Origin: Polytrichum commune
Lineage: Eukaryota; Streptophyta; Polytrichopsida; Polytrichales; Polytrichaceae
Reading direction: 5' to 3'
Assembly (NCBI GenBank): GCA_950295325.1
Contig: OX485803.1
Location: 42,485,554 to 42,549,553 of the forward strand
Length of the DNA stretch: 64,000 nt
Shown here: positions 11,521 to 22,030 of the stretch, piece after piece
How the letters are laid out: each line of letters starts with the position of its first letter
Numbering within the stretch: position 1 is the stretch's first letter
Translations under genes and position numbers: made by a program
The notes under the pieces: model-generated
Told to the model about the DNA's origin: nothing
The model's database searches: none
What the model saw: only the letters and a program-made list of their open reading frames with translations

Positions 11521-13104
11521 TAATGGATATTTTGCCTCTTTTACCTGCAAATCATACATCTTCGGATTTAATCTTGAATGATTCTTTTGTAAGGATTATC
11601 GAGTATAAGAAGCAAACATGTACATTTCGTGCACCATACGACAACGTTGTGGTTTTTGTATCAAAGGTGAGTTCATTTTATTTTACAATTTTTAATTTTT
11701 TTCATGTTTTATAAAGTTTTACTTATATTTCATCACATTATTTTATTATTTTCTTTGAATTGTCATCTTCATTCATGAATTGCGATATCTATATTTTATC
11801 TTCTGTAGGTTGGTGAAGGCAAGCAATTTTTTTTTATGGCCAATTGTAAAAGAAACCTGTTGTGGACCTCATCATTGCGGATTACCCAGACGGTCTTCGG
11901 GTTCTAGGTGTCTCAGATCCGCCATCTCAAATTTTCCCTTAGAATGCTAACATTGCAAGTGTTCTCAACATATTGATGGCGTTTGTTCTTATCTATCTTC
12001 ATGATGATGGAGCATTCATTTTGTTTTATCCTGACAGTTCTGCGGTAAAGAGAGAAGTGACAAAATTCTTCAAAAACTATAAGTTCAAGATCAAGGATGA
12101 GTGGACTATCATAAATTGCTTGCACTTGGCAAATCCTATGAATCCGTCCAAAAATGTAAGTAGCAATTATGAAATTTCATTTTAATTGCTTTATATTTGA
12201 ATTTGTTTTTATATGATGTGTATTTTTTATTTTTTATTTTATTTTGACTTTCAAATTTTGAAGTTCAAGGTTTTGTTATTGGTTTGATCATTTTCGTTTC
12301 CCGTTACGAGCCAACCTCAAGAACTTCTGATCATCATGTATCCTTCAACTTCAGAGGTCGATTTAGCCATATATGACGTTCTCTTCAACTCTATTAGTAC
12401 GAAAATTCAATTATGTAAATCAAGAGATGGCAAACCATGGAGGGGTGCAAAGGAGAAGTTTGAAGTTCTAATGAAGTTATTTGTTCATGATTTGAGTCAT
12501 GTAGGCGATATTGTGGCAGACATGACTGCTTCTACAAGTATTGTATTTATAGTATGCAATTATTAGTTTATATGTTTTTTAATTTATACTTCAATGTTCA
12601 TGTTTTCCTAATTAATATTGTGCTTCATCCAGGTTCTTCTATTAGAGCGGCTCATTCATCCAATCGTCATATTCTAGCATTAAAAAGTGATGCCGAACTC
12701 TTTGATGAGGTACTAAACCCTCTTAAAACACCTACAACTGATACCTCATGCGATGGTATGGACTTTGATGATGATACTCCAATAGAAGATGCCACACTAT
12801 TTAACTTATGTGAGTAAGTTATTTCCTTGTTTTCTTCTCGACAACTTCAATTGTAAATTTTAGATTTTTTATTTTAATTTGTTCTTACATACTCTAATAC
12901 ATGGTTTGATGTTTGCAGTTGGATGAATCCATGGCGGATACAAACCTCGTCATTTTATCGGCACCGTGGGTTATTGAGAAGCCCCTCTCTTAGTCCTCAT
13001 AGCCTCTCTGTGTATGATGAGGCTTTAGTTGAAGCTTATGCTAATGCTTCATTTACTTCATCTTCAATTTCACCACAGATAGATCACTCCATTGTCAAGT
13101 TGAA
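11521..13104 (+). pseudogene. C-terminal catalytic half of the relic methyltransferase-like gene
   Basis: This continues the homology broken at 9,240. Exons read as follows. Residues IEYKKQTCTFRAPYDNVVVFVSK end at a GTGAGT donor near 11,668. From 11,810 comes the motif IV region VVDLIIADYPDGL (parent VDLVFLQFPDGF). Then DDGAFILFYPDSSAVK runs to a GTAAGT donor near 12,156. At 12,420-12,535 come GKPWRGAKEKFEVLMKLF and VADMTAST. After an intron, SSIRAAHSSNRHILALKSD (12,634-12,700) completes the motif I region. The last exon from 12,920 carries LLRSPSLSPHSLSVYDEA. One frameshift lies in a T run near 11,827. The sequence is cut at about 13,105 by another element's terminal repeat. Confidence 0.8.
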
Positions 13105-13240
13105 GGGGAGTGCTATCTTGTGAGCAGTAATTTGTGAGCGGTGAAGAAAACAAAATATTTGGTAATAGGACCCCCTAGTATCCTATAACCGTGGCCTAAA
13201 GAAATAATTTTTTAGGGTTCAATAATAAGAAGATTAGGGA
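13105..13240 (-). mobile_element. Terminal repeat of a second, inverted element (methyltransferase-side end)
   Basis: Starting with GGGGAGTGCTATCTTGTGAG, this segment is the inverted image of 26,467-26,635. Shared words include GGTAATAGG, TATCCTATAACCGTGG and TTTAGGGTT. Because it matches the inner sequence specific to the methyltransferase side of the complete element, I read it as the 3' end of another copy pointing the opposite way, not as the left end of the complete element. Confidence 0.65.
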
Positions 13241-13766
13241 GGACAAACAATATGAATGCTAGATTGTGAGTAGTGAGCAACGAAAAAGACCAATATGTAC
13301 ATGACTCAGGGTTGCTAGTATGTGAGCATGCGAGCATGAGCATGTGAGCCTTCATTTTTTTCCCGGTTATGGTTTGTAAATCCGTTGGGGGCCTATGACT
13401 GTGGAATTATATGTAAGGGTCTATAGTTCAAATGAACAAAAAATGAGAATGTTGCTATAACAATTTTTTACTAAAAATGAATTAATATACATTCAAATGT
13501 TCAGATAATAATAATGTAATTGGATACAATGTGTAAGCAAAGTCATGTTGAAAACAAGTGTAGCATGTTAGGATGTCTCACTATAATATACATCAATGTA
13601 AAATTTGAACACATCATAACACCATCATAAGGGTGACATTTACAAAGTCCAAAACACAAAGAACAACAAAAGTGGATTGTAGATATAAATCAGGTTGTAG
13701 ATATAAATTATTGAAGTTCTTGGAAATCAAAAATCAAAAATCAAAAATCAAATCATGAATACAAAT

Positions 13767-13860
13767 TTAAATATCGTCCAACTCAGATGCACTGAGTTCA
13801 AAATAAGCACATACTCTAGTATCGTAATATCTACGAGGTGAAGGTGAAATTCACGGGGAA
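13767..13860 (-). pseudogene. Last-exon fragment of a further methyltransferase-like copy, inverted
   Basis: On the minus strand this reads SPSPRRYYDTRVCAYFEL then SASELDDI and a stop. It matches the C-terminal tail of the family (SPSRSPRLPSYAENVAIAML then NLEDSD). It lies inside the inverted terminal repeat at 13,105, as expected for the 3' end of the gene in an inverted element copy. The rest of that copy is missing; a MITE starts at 13,873. Confidence 0.5.
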
Positions 13861-13872
13861 GTCACTTCATTG

Positions 13873-14239
13873 TCAAGTTGACACCACGTGCGGACAAAGT
13901 TTGCTACCCCTATATTACATGCCATATATAATTTTAAAATTTATGATATTTTTTCTACATATACATAACCATTTATAGTATCTTTTGTATAATTTTTTGA
14001 AATTTTTAGTCATATTTATGTTTTTTAGTAATTTTTTAGTTCAATTCTGTGTCATTATAGTTAGAAACGGTATGTTTTATGAAAAAACAAATCATCAAAT
14101 TTAGTTACCACTTTTGACTATGTCATAGGTACTGTGTATATCTACTCATGAAAAAAAAATTGATAAAATTTTGACCCATTTTGGTGGTGCAACTTACCAA
14201 AAGAAGATTTTTTTTGGTCGCACGTGGTGTTCAACTTGA
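13873..14239. mobile_element. MITE, 367 bp, TCAAGTTGACACCACGTGCG termini
   Basis: Left end TCAAGTTGACACCACGTGCG is mirrored at the right end (CGCACGTGGTGTTCAACTTGA region, 14,218-14,239) with one indel over about 23 bp. The interior is AT-rich and non-coding. It sits between the inverted relic and the left end of the complete element. No convincing target duplication is visible. Confidence 0.6.
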
Positions 14240-14241
14240 GA

Positions 14242-14335
14242 GGGAAGCTATCTTATGAGCGATGAGCAGTGAGCGGTGAGCGATGAGCAGTAACACATGA
14301 GCAATGAGCAGTAACATATGAGCAATGATTCCAAA
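14242..14335 (+). repeat. Left terminal inverted repeat with TGAGCRR heptamers
   Basis: After the terminal GGGAAGCTATCTTA, the heptamer TGAGCGA/TGAGCAG/TGAGCGG is repeated about five times without a gap, then spaced by AACACA and AACATA. Subterminal repeats of this sort are typical transposase-binding sites. Confidence 0.7.
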
Positions 14336-14569
14336 CTTAGTAAAGACACACGGGTTTAGGGTACACAACCAAAATTTTGACAAATTAATTGCATATTTTC
14401 AATTGTAAATTGCCAATATTTTAAATGAAGCACAAGTGAAAGGGCCCTATTTCCATGGATCATTTAAAACACTTTCAATTCATTGTTGATTTTTATTATA
14501 ATAATCCAAACCAATACATGTCATTTATTGACATCCTTATACATGTAGTTACAACCAACACTTGCACAA

Positions 14570-14690
14570 CTACTCACATTCCACAACACCAGCAAGTTCA
14601 AGTAGGTGCATAACCTCATTATACGTACATGTAGGTGCCATAATTGTGAGCCACTCAAACTGCTCACGGGTTGAATTAAGGCCCAGAATC
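14570..14690 (-). pseudogene. Duplicated tail of the transposase gene
   Basis: Minus-strand APTYTYNEVMHLLELAGVVE then a stop repeats the last residues of the transposase at 15,125-15,200 (APTYTYNEVMRLLELAGIVE). The homology continues into the 3' flank (14,445-14,569 matches 15,012-15,124). It is therefore a local duplication of the gene end, separated from the original by about 320 bp. Confidence 0.75.
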
Positions 14691-14734
14691 TACAAATGAA
14701 AGGAAATTAGATATTAGAAATAGTCAATATGTAG

Positions 14735-14950
14735 GTAACTACTAGGTTTTGAGACATCCGCCTGTGGATGCAAGTTGTGTAAGAGACTGGTATTAGGTCT
14801 GTATCAACCCGGGTTCGAATCCGGTTGGTTACATTGACTGGTGCTATCCCAAATTGAGCTAGTGATAAAGTAGGAATAATCTATAGGCGGATACCAAGAA
14901 GACGTTACTACGCGGATGTACGTAGAATCTTCTCAATTATTTTTTATTTT
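14735..14950 (+). mobile_element. Possible tRNA-derived SINE
   Basis: GGTTCGAATCC at 14,812-14,822 is a perfect RNA polymerase III B-box-like sequence, and the stretch ends in a T-rich tail near 14,938. The A box is weak (GTGGATGCAAGT near 14,764). It lies exactly between the two copies of the transposase tail, so it is probably inserted. A chance B box cannot be excluded. Confidence 0.3.
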
Positions 14951-15124
14951 TAGAAACTTGTTATTATTTATCCATGTCAATCAATCAAACCGCTCACGGT
15001 TGGGTCGTACTGAATCATTTGAAATACTTCCAGCCCATTGCTGATTTTTATTATAAAAATCCAAACCAAAACATGTCATATTTTGACATTCAAATATATG
15101 GTACTTAATAGACCATTTGCAATA

Positions 15125-18100
15125 CTATTCACACTCTACGATACCAGCAAGTTCAAGTAGTCGCATGACCTCGTTATAGGTATATGTAGGTGCATGAATG
15201 AACTTGTCACTCTCGTAATCCACCTTGCACAAAAATCTAAACACATAATAAAGATGTTTACAATACACCCATTTTCCTTTCTTTCCCAATGCATGAGAGG
15301 ACATTTTCGTGAAATCCGGGCATGTGCAATGCGGGATGTCGCCAATTGTGACATGGTAGGTGATATCCTGCTTGGAGACAATGTTGATTATCACTCCAAA
15401 GCCCGGATATGGAATGGCAGTGACCCCAACCACATAGTAACCCTCCATGAGTCCGGCGCTCTCCCATTTGTTTTTGTGATCCGCTAGCGGTGCTGTTGGA
15501 TTACGACGCACTGTCTTCCCAAACCTGAATGTAGGGTGGGCGTCCGGGTTTGGTGGCATAGAAAAATGCGAGCGAGGGATGGGAAGAGTTGCGATTGTTG
15601 AAAGCCTACGACGAGGGGACAATGCCTCCCTCTGCTATAGTTGAAATCCAGCATCTTCAAGTGCCAAAACCTCCTCTCGCGATAGATTGGTACCTATCTT
15701 CACCGGCCACGTGTTGGGTACTATAGGCCAGTCCAACACATATTTCTTCTTACTGCCACTTACACAACGTTTGATGTCGTCAGGGCAAAACCAAAATTCA
15801 TACTCCACATTGTTGGGAGAGCGAAATTCCTTCCTGAGCCCTTTGTATGTTGGAGCAGGTGTGCCATGTTTCCCAGTCCCGACTTTGGCATTGCACATAG
15901 TCCCTGTGATGGCCTTCAGTGCCCAACATCGTTTGGCTGAATTGGGTGGTAATCTTGCAATGTGCCACTTGGAAGCAAGACAATTAGTCTCTAACACGGA
16001 TGTAGTATGTGCCACAATATGAATTGTAGAACTCAACGATTCTTCTATGCTTTGACGAGTTGCTCGGGTATTGGGACGAGAAATAGAATAGTTCACTTTG
16101 TCGGGTCGATGAGAGTCACAATCAGCACCCGGTGGTAGGTTGAGTTTGCGTTTGGTGGAACCAAAGAGCTCTGACCCTTCCAATGCACAATCTCTAGTGT
16201 TGACGTCTTCTGCCCCTGGATAAGACTTCATGGCATCGGCCAACATTTTTGGATCTCCACACCTTGCAGCCGCTTTGAGTTTCAAGGATGCCGAATCAGG
16301 ACCTTTACCATCAGACCCCCCTTTCAACCATGTCCGGTAATTTGCAATTTGCATGAAAGCACGGATAATGTCGTCCACTGTAGCTTCATATAAACAAGTC
16401 ATCTTGTTGCCGGACTGTTGGAGCCATTTGTTGTGTACAGTCTCTGCAAGGTTGCATGTTGGCATTTCCGCACGCTCTTCTATTGTCATATCCTATGAAC
16501 AACACACAAATACAAGGATAAGACAAACATAAGATAGATTATATATTTAGGTTTGGGTTGTTCAACCCAAAATGGCTGCCACGTTTGGGTCGTTCGACCC
16601 AAACTGCATACAAGGTTTGGGTCGAACGACCCAAACTATTTGTTGTTTGTTGTGTACAGTCTCTGCAAGGTTGCATTTTGGCATTCCCGTACGCTCTTCT
16701 ATTGTCATATCCTATGAACAATACAGAAAGATAAAGATAAGAAAAACATAAGATATATTACATTGAATAATGAAGTTTGATATGTACTTACAAGTAGCAT
16801 ATGGCCACCCCATTGTCTGTAACGAAAGTGCCAAAATCCCAACCACTCTGAAAGGCCAAGGATGCCTTCCTCGGAGGCAACTCCAGATGACAACCACCAA
16901 GAACGAATCACATGGTACTTGGTCTCAGCGTCGTCCATTGTTTTCGCGTCTTTGTAATCCTTGCATATTTGTTTGTGTTGACATTGCAAGGATGGTTTGA
17001 TATACTTTTGGGTCACCTTATCCAAGCTTGCGGACCAATGGAAAAGACATGTACGCTCACGTGCAACCATGGGTAGACTTGGATCACCATCCCCGTAAAT
17101 CGCCCTCACCGCATTCCAATTAGATTGAGCACTATCAGCCATAAACCCTTTGAAGTTTACGTATGGTACACCATTTTCTGCCATGACAGCATTCAAATTT
17201 TCCCAAAAGAGAATTTGTGCTGCACCATCTTCAGATTGCATGTCACAACACGCAATAGTCAGCACTTTACAATATCGACTGTCGTACACATGGCAAGCCA
17301 TGGTCGTCCAGTCCTTCAAACGTTTGACATGGTCAAACATAATCCATGAATTCTCCATATCCCCACCGACTTGCATCCTCTTCACAAGCTCCACACCACT
17401 ACCTGGAAGGTCTACAGACATCTTGAAAACAAACACTTTATCCTTTGACTGTCCTGGGAACCGACTACCATGGACGAATTTGAAAGCAGAGTGGTCTTTG
17501 AGCGCCATAATACTATCCATAGTTCCCATTCCACTACGCAAAAAACGCTTTGATCCAGATACAAAGTTACGACAATTTGGAGACGCAAGAGTGCTGAATT
17601 TGTCCATAACGACCTCTAGGGATGAACCAACCAAGTGATGGCCTTCGACATTTGCGGGAGATTTGAGAAGGTAATCGGCCAAGAATTGTTTGCTCGCCGC
17701 CATAACTATGGCTGAATTTTTTGCTGTGGGTGTTTTCAATACTTCATTTGCAACGCATTGGTATGCCATGTCCAATGATTCACGGCATGTGCCATTGGCC
17801 ACAGGGTGATCATGTACACCAAAATGAATGCAAGCCCTGGACATTCCAACGGATGTGGAGTGAATGTATATGATTCGAGCATTACACAAAGCAATGCACA
17901 CATGTGTGGACTGACATACCTTACACTCGACAGTGGACTTAGTAGGGGGAACAACACCCACAGCAAATGGGATAGGAGTTGAACCGGCCCATTCAGTGTT
18001 GTTCCGGAGGCCCCCATTGCGATTCATGTAATCACAGTAGTCATTATGACATTGGAGATAACCAGCACAAGTAGAGCGCCGGAAGGACAGTCCAAAGTCA

Positions 18101-18927
18101 TTTTGGATATTCGTGGTTTTGGTGGTGCACCAAGGATGACCGTCGCACATCTTGTCCATGCCGTCCATTGAGTGACCATACGTACTTGGAGCTTTGAATG
18201 CCACAGGAGGCAAAAGAAACAAAACATCACCATTAAAAGAAGATGGTAAGTACTTGACTCCACGAACATCTATACTGTCAAAATCAATGGATGCAAGATC
18301 GGACTTTGATCTTTTTCTTGACTTTGTCAACTTCAAGGCATCAACCATAGTCAACCCTGTAGATGAAGGTGAAGGGTGTAGTGGAGGACGTTGAGAAGGT
18401 GAGATTTGGGGAACCACCTTGTTGTACATAAGACCGCAAGGGGATTTGGCTACATGTATAGGAAGTTGGGAAGGAGTAGAATGAACACTTCTAAATGGAA
18501 ATGGCGATGTGTTTGAAAGATCAACAGATGCACAAATGTCATCTTCTGAATCTGATAGCACAAACACACTATCATCAAGGGGTTCCACCTTAACATGTGC
18601 GATAGAGGGAATTTGAACTGTGGATGTACCGGATTCGTTTGTCAAAATGACAGTTGAAGCTTGCATCTGAGACTCAGAAAGTCCTATCACCCTAAATGAA
18701 CCAGGTCCTAAGATCCACATAAAACCAACATCAGTTCTATTTTGTGGAACCAAAATCGTTTCATACACCTCTCCATCTGCAGAGTACATCTCATGCTCTA
18801 AATACATGGTTCCTATCTGGAGGTTGAATCTCAAACTAAGTAAATCCTCTGAAACACTCACATGACCATCATCTTGGAGTGGCAAGATGAAGGGAACAAA
18901 AGATCCATGAGCTCTAATGGTAGCCAT
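15125..18927 (-). CDS. MULE-like DDE transposase with SWIM zinc finger, one in-frame stop
   Basis: Two inferred exons, 18927-16792 and 16492-15125, joined in phase 0 (CTT|GTAAGT donor, TTCATAG acceptor), give about 1,166 residues. Residues 112-130 hold VKVEP then VFVLSDSEDD; a basic stretch KSRKRSKS is at 202-209. A cysteine cluster around 287-298 (CAGYLQCHNDYC) resembles a transposon-type zinc finger. The catalytic-like region spans about 500-710: candidate acidic residues in HVYDSRY (549), GFMADSAQSNWNAV (598) and LSEWLGFWHFRYRQWGGH, plus the CLFHW block typical of MULE transposases. Exon 2 ends with a SWIM motif, CTCPDF then CKHLYYV (15,240-15,340). A TAG at 15,635-15,637 interrupts exon 2 just before the SWIM part; the reading frame is otherwise open. 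The family fit is good, but the exact catalytic triad is inferred. Confidence 0.75.
16551..16636. repeat. Three GTTTGGGTCG palindromes inside the transposase intron
   Basis: Near-perfect palindromes lie at 16,551-16,571, 16,583-16,604 and 16,615-16,636. Each is GTTTGGGTCG, two bases, CGACCCAAAC; the first has T/A changes. They belong to the same family as the array at 22,031-22,335. Confidence 0.85.
16637..16715 (-). repeat. Duplicated 3' splice site and exon start inside the transposase intron
   Basis: This stretch repeats 16,430-16,506, including the TTCATAG acceptor and the first codons of exon 2 (D-MTIEER). The intron therefore carries a second, upstream acceptor that would open the same reading frame before running into the palindromes. 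It is either a dead duplication or a source of alternative splicing. Confidence 0.7.
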
Positions 18928-19449
18928 AGAAAATCAAAAGAACATATGAACAACACATCACAAAAATATGGGGTGAATGTTGGTTTTGTATAGAGTTGTA
19001 TGAGGAAATGAATGGAAATGAAAACGTGTGATACAATAATGGATGGAGATGAAAGCGTGTGATACATAACATCTAATAATACAGAAGTGGACATAACACA
19101 ATAATAGTCAGAGAATATTTACGAACAAAATATACAGAAAATGGCGTCAAATACTAAAAGTATTGGTAGAAAACAAAAATATATATGTGTGGACTGACGT
19201 AGATGTAGAAAGAATTAAAATTGGTTGGAAAAATAAATTACTGCTCATTATGAATAGAACAAAGTAGGTGTCAGAAAATTTTGGCGGATATAACAAAAAT
19301 AAACACATAATGACAAACGCGTCGAAATATCTCGCTCATTGAACGCCAATTACAACATGTGATCGTAATATACGCCGGATTTTGTGAGATAGATACATTG
19401 GAAGAATAAATGATAGTACCTGATAGAAAACATATTATGGACACCAACG
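18928..19449. promoter_or_regulatory. Divergent promoter region between transposase and methyltransferase-like gene
   Basis: The two inferred start codons face away from each other 522 bp apart, so this segment must contain both promoters. It is AT-rich with TATA-like words (ATATATATG near 19,178 on the plus strand). No palindromic array unit lies here; the arrays start downstream of exon 1 of the plus-strand gene. Confidence 0.5.
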
Positions 19450-19854
19450 ATGGTGGACGATGTAGAGAGAACACCTGTGAGGCCGAAGAGAAGACGTAGG
19501 AAAACTTTGTATTTTACTTCCGAGAAAAAGAGGTTCAGACTGAGTGTGGGAAAGAAGAATGCAAATAAGAAAGGGAAAAGAAACTTGTTGAGTACGGTAG
19601 AAGAAACTGTGAAGACACTGGATTTTGATGCGATGAAGGATGATGAAGGTGCAAAGAACAAAGAAGATATAGATGATCGTATATCAGAGTCCGAATTAAA
19701 GACGGGTTCAAAAAAGATGACAAACAAAAAGGTAAGTCAGTTCAACGTTCACATAATTTGATAGTGCATAAGTTGTAAGTTAGGACGGAGAACCTTGTAC
19801 GTTCACTCACATATCATGTAGTAGCAATTTATAGAGGCTATAAATTGGAGAGGA

Positions 19855-21190
19855 AAAAACCTATACGTTAATGCACATGGTATATAACAGAAATTTAGGA
19901 AGGCTAGAAGTCAGGAGGAGAACGTTCAGGGTTTATAAGAGCAACTTAGAAGGCGAGAAGTTTGGAAGTAAAACCCTATACGTTAACGCACAAGGTTTAT
20001 AAGAGCAACTTAGAGAGGCCAAAAGTTGGGAGCTAAAACCCTGTGCGTTAACGCAGAGGATTTGTAATAGCAACTTAGGAAGGCAAAAAGTTGGGAGGAG
20101 AAACCCTGTGCGTTAACGCACAGGGTTTGTAAGAGCAACTTAGGAGGCAAAAAATTGGCAGGAGAAACCCTGTGCGTTAACGCACAGGGTTTGCAAGAGC
20201 AAATTAGGAGGCAAAAAATTGGGAGGAGAAACCCTGTGCGTTAACGCACAGGGTTTGCAAGAGTAACTTAGGAAGCAAAAAGTTGGGAGGAGAAACCCTG
20301 TGCGTTAACGCACAGGGTTTGCAAGAACAACTTAGGAGGCAAAAAGTTGGGAAGAGAAACCCTGTGCGTTAACGGACAGGGTTTGCAAGAGCAACTTAGG
20401 AGGCAAAAAGTTGGGAGGAAAAACCCTGTGCGTTAACGGACAGAGTTTGCAAGAGCAACTTAGGAGGCAAAAAGTTGGGAGGAGAAACCCTGTGCGTTAA
20501 CACACAGGGTTTGCAAGAACAACTTAGGAGGCAAAAAGTTGGGAAGAGAAACCCTGTGCGTTAACGGACAGGGTTTGCAAGAGCAACTTAGGAGGCAAAA
20601 AGTTGGGAGGAGAAACCCTGTGCGTTAACGGACAGGGTTTGCAAGAGCAACTTAGGAGGCAAAAAGTTGGGAGGAGAAACCCTGTGCGTTAACGCACAGG
20701 GTTTGCAAGAACAACTTAGGAGGCAAAAAGTTGGGAGGAGAAACCCTGTGCGTTAACGGACAGGGTTTGCAAGAGCAACTTAGGAGGCAAAAACTTGGGA
20801 GGAGAAACCCTGTGCGTTAACGCACAGGGTTTGCAAGAACAACTTAGGAGGCAAAAAGTTGGGAGGAGAAACCCTGTGCGTTAACGGACAGGGTTTGCAA
20901 GAGCAACTTAGGAGGCAAAAACTTGGGAGGAGAAACCCTGTGCGTCAACGCACAGGGTTTGCAAGAGCAACTTAGGATGCAAAAAGTTGGGAGGAGAAAC
21001 CCTGTGCGTTAACGCACAGGGTTTGCAAGAGCAACTTAGGAGGCAAAAACTTGGGAGGAGAAACCCTGTGCGTTAACGCACAGGGTTTGGAAGAGCAACT
21101 TAGGAGGCAAAAACTTGGGAGGAGAAACCCTGTGCGTTAACGCACAGGGTTTGCAAGAGCAACTTAGGAAGGCCAAAAGTTGGGAGGTAA
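19855..21190. repeat. Tandem array of 64-bp units, each with a GTTAAC-centred palindrome
   Basis: Seventeen units start every 64 bp exactly from 20,101 to 21,125. Two more diverged units start at 19,971 and 20,036, and weaker ones lie before them. Each unit contains CCTGTGCGTTAACGCACAGG within a longer palindrome flanked by AAACC and GGTTT, then a non-palindromic 36-bp spacer ending AAAAAGTTGGGAGGAG. Many units carry CGGACAGG in place of CGCACAGG, and GAACAACTT alternates with GAGCAACTT in the middle. This suggests 128-bp dimers amplified together. The array lies in the 2.9-kb first intron of the methyltransferase-like gene. Confidence 0.95.
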
Positions 21191-21641
21191 AACGACTAGG
21201 AGAGCCTAAAAGTAAACAAATATCTATTGTATGAATTTAAATCGATCTTCAGAGCGTAGGAACAAAAAACCATTCAAAACGGGGTTAGAATGCAAGAAAT
21301 GAGAAATATGTCTACTCAAGTATTCATGCAATATGTTATAGGAGCTAGAAAATGACACAAAATAGCATAATTTTTTTTTTGCCCCGAAACCCAAAATCTA
21401 CGAGGTGGCCCAAAACAAGAAAATAGATAGAAGAATGAGAAAAGAAAATGATTTCAAACCAAAACAAAATATAAGAAGATTTTGTAGCTACGGAGATTTA
21501 GATAATATAGCATATTTTATTTTATTTTTTTGGACCCCATTAGCATTTTTTCCAGATTTTACAAGTTTTGGCAAATCTACCAATTCCAGACAAAAGTTCT
21601 TCAAATTCAAAAAAAAAAGTTTTTAGCAAATTCATGTCTCG

Positions 21642-21812
21642 GCCCTGTGCGATTAACGCACAGGTCTTATGCGCTAACGCACAGTGGCCTCAAAGTTGCC
21701 AGCGCAGACCCTGTGCGTTAACGCACAGGGTCTACTTGCCTAGCTAGAGGCTTCACAAAGTTGGGCAAGTAGACCCTGTGCGTTAACGCACAGGGTCTGC
21801 GCTGGCAACTTT
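21642..21812. repeat. Further GTTAAC palindromes forming a 46-bp perfect inverted repeat
   Basis: Positions 21,695-21,740 and 21,764-21,809 are exact inverted copies (46 bp each) around a 23-bp loop. Each arm itself contains the CCTGTGCGTTAACGCACAGG palindrome flanked by AGAC and GTCT. Two degenerate copies of the palindrome precede them (21,643-21,664 and near 21,668-21,682). The DNA can therefore fold either as one long hairpin or as two short cruciforms. Confidence 0.9.
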
Positions 21813-22030
21813 CTAGCGGCTATGCGGGGCACGAAGAGCCACGCTAAATATGGCCGCAAGGACGAGTAGTATAAATTGCCACACCTTCAAAGCATTCAGT
21901 CTTTTTTCTCTCATCTATCGAACCGGAGCTCGTCGCTGCAAGCTCTCTCATCTACAGGTGCAGTACAAGGTTTGTTTGTACTTTCGTGATGACTGGGTAA
22001 TTGCGCATAATTAGGCGTAAATTGCGGGCA

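Noticed and set aside
14812-14822. Functional tRNA gene
   Set aside because: Only the B-box-like sequence is good; no acceptor or anticodon stem pairs convincingly, so at most a SINE.
18024-18394. Open frames on both strands across the transposase exon
   Set aside because: They are alternative-frame shadows of the long transposase exon, which is supported by homology to the copy at 0.7-2.5 kb.
19855-21190. Direct repeats with regular spacing resembling a CRISPR array
   Set aside because: The spacers are near-identical from unit to unit, the unit is a simple tandem satellite, and the context is a plant genome with introns.
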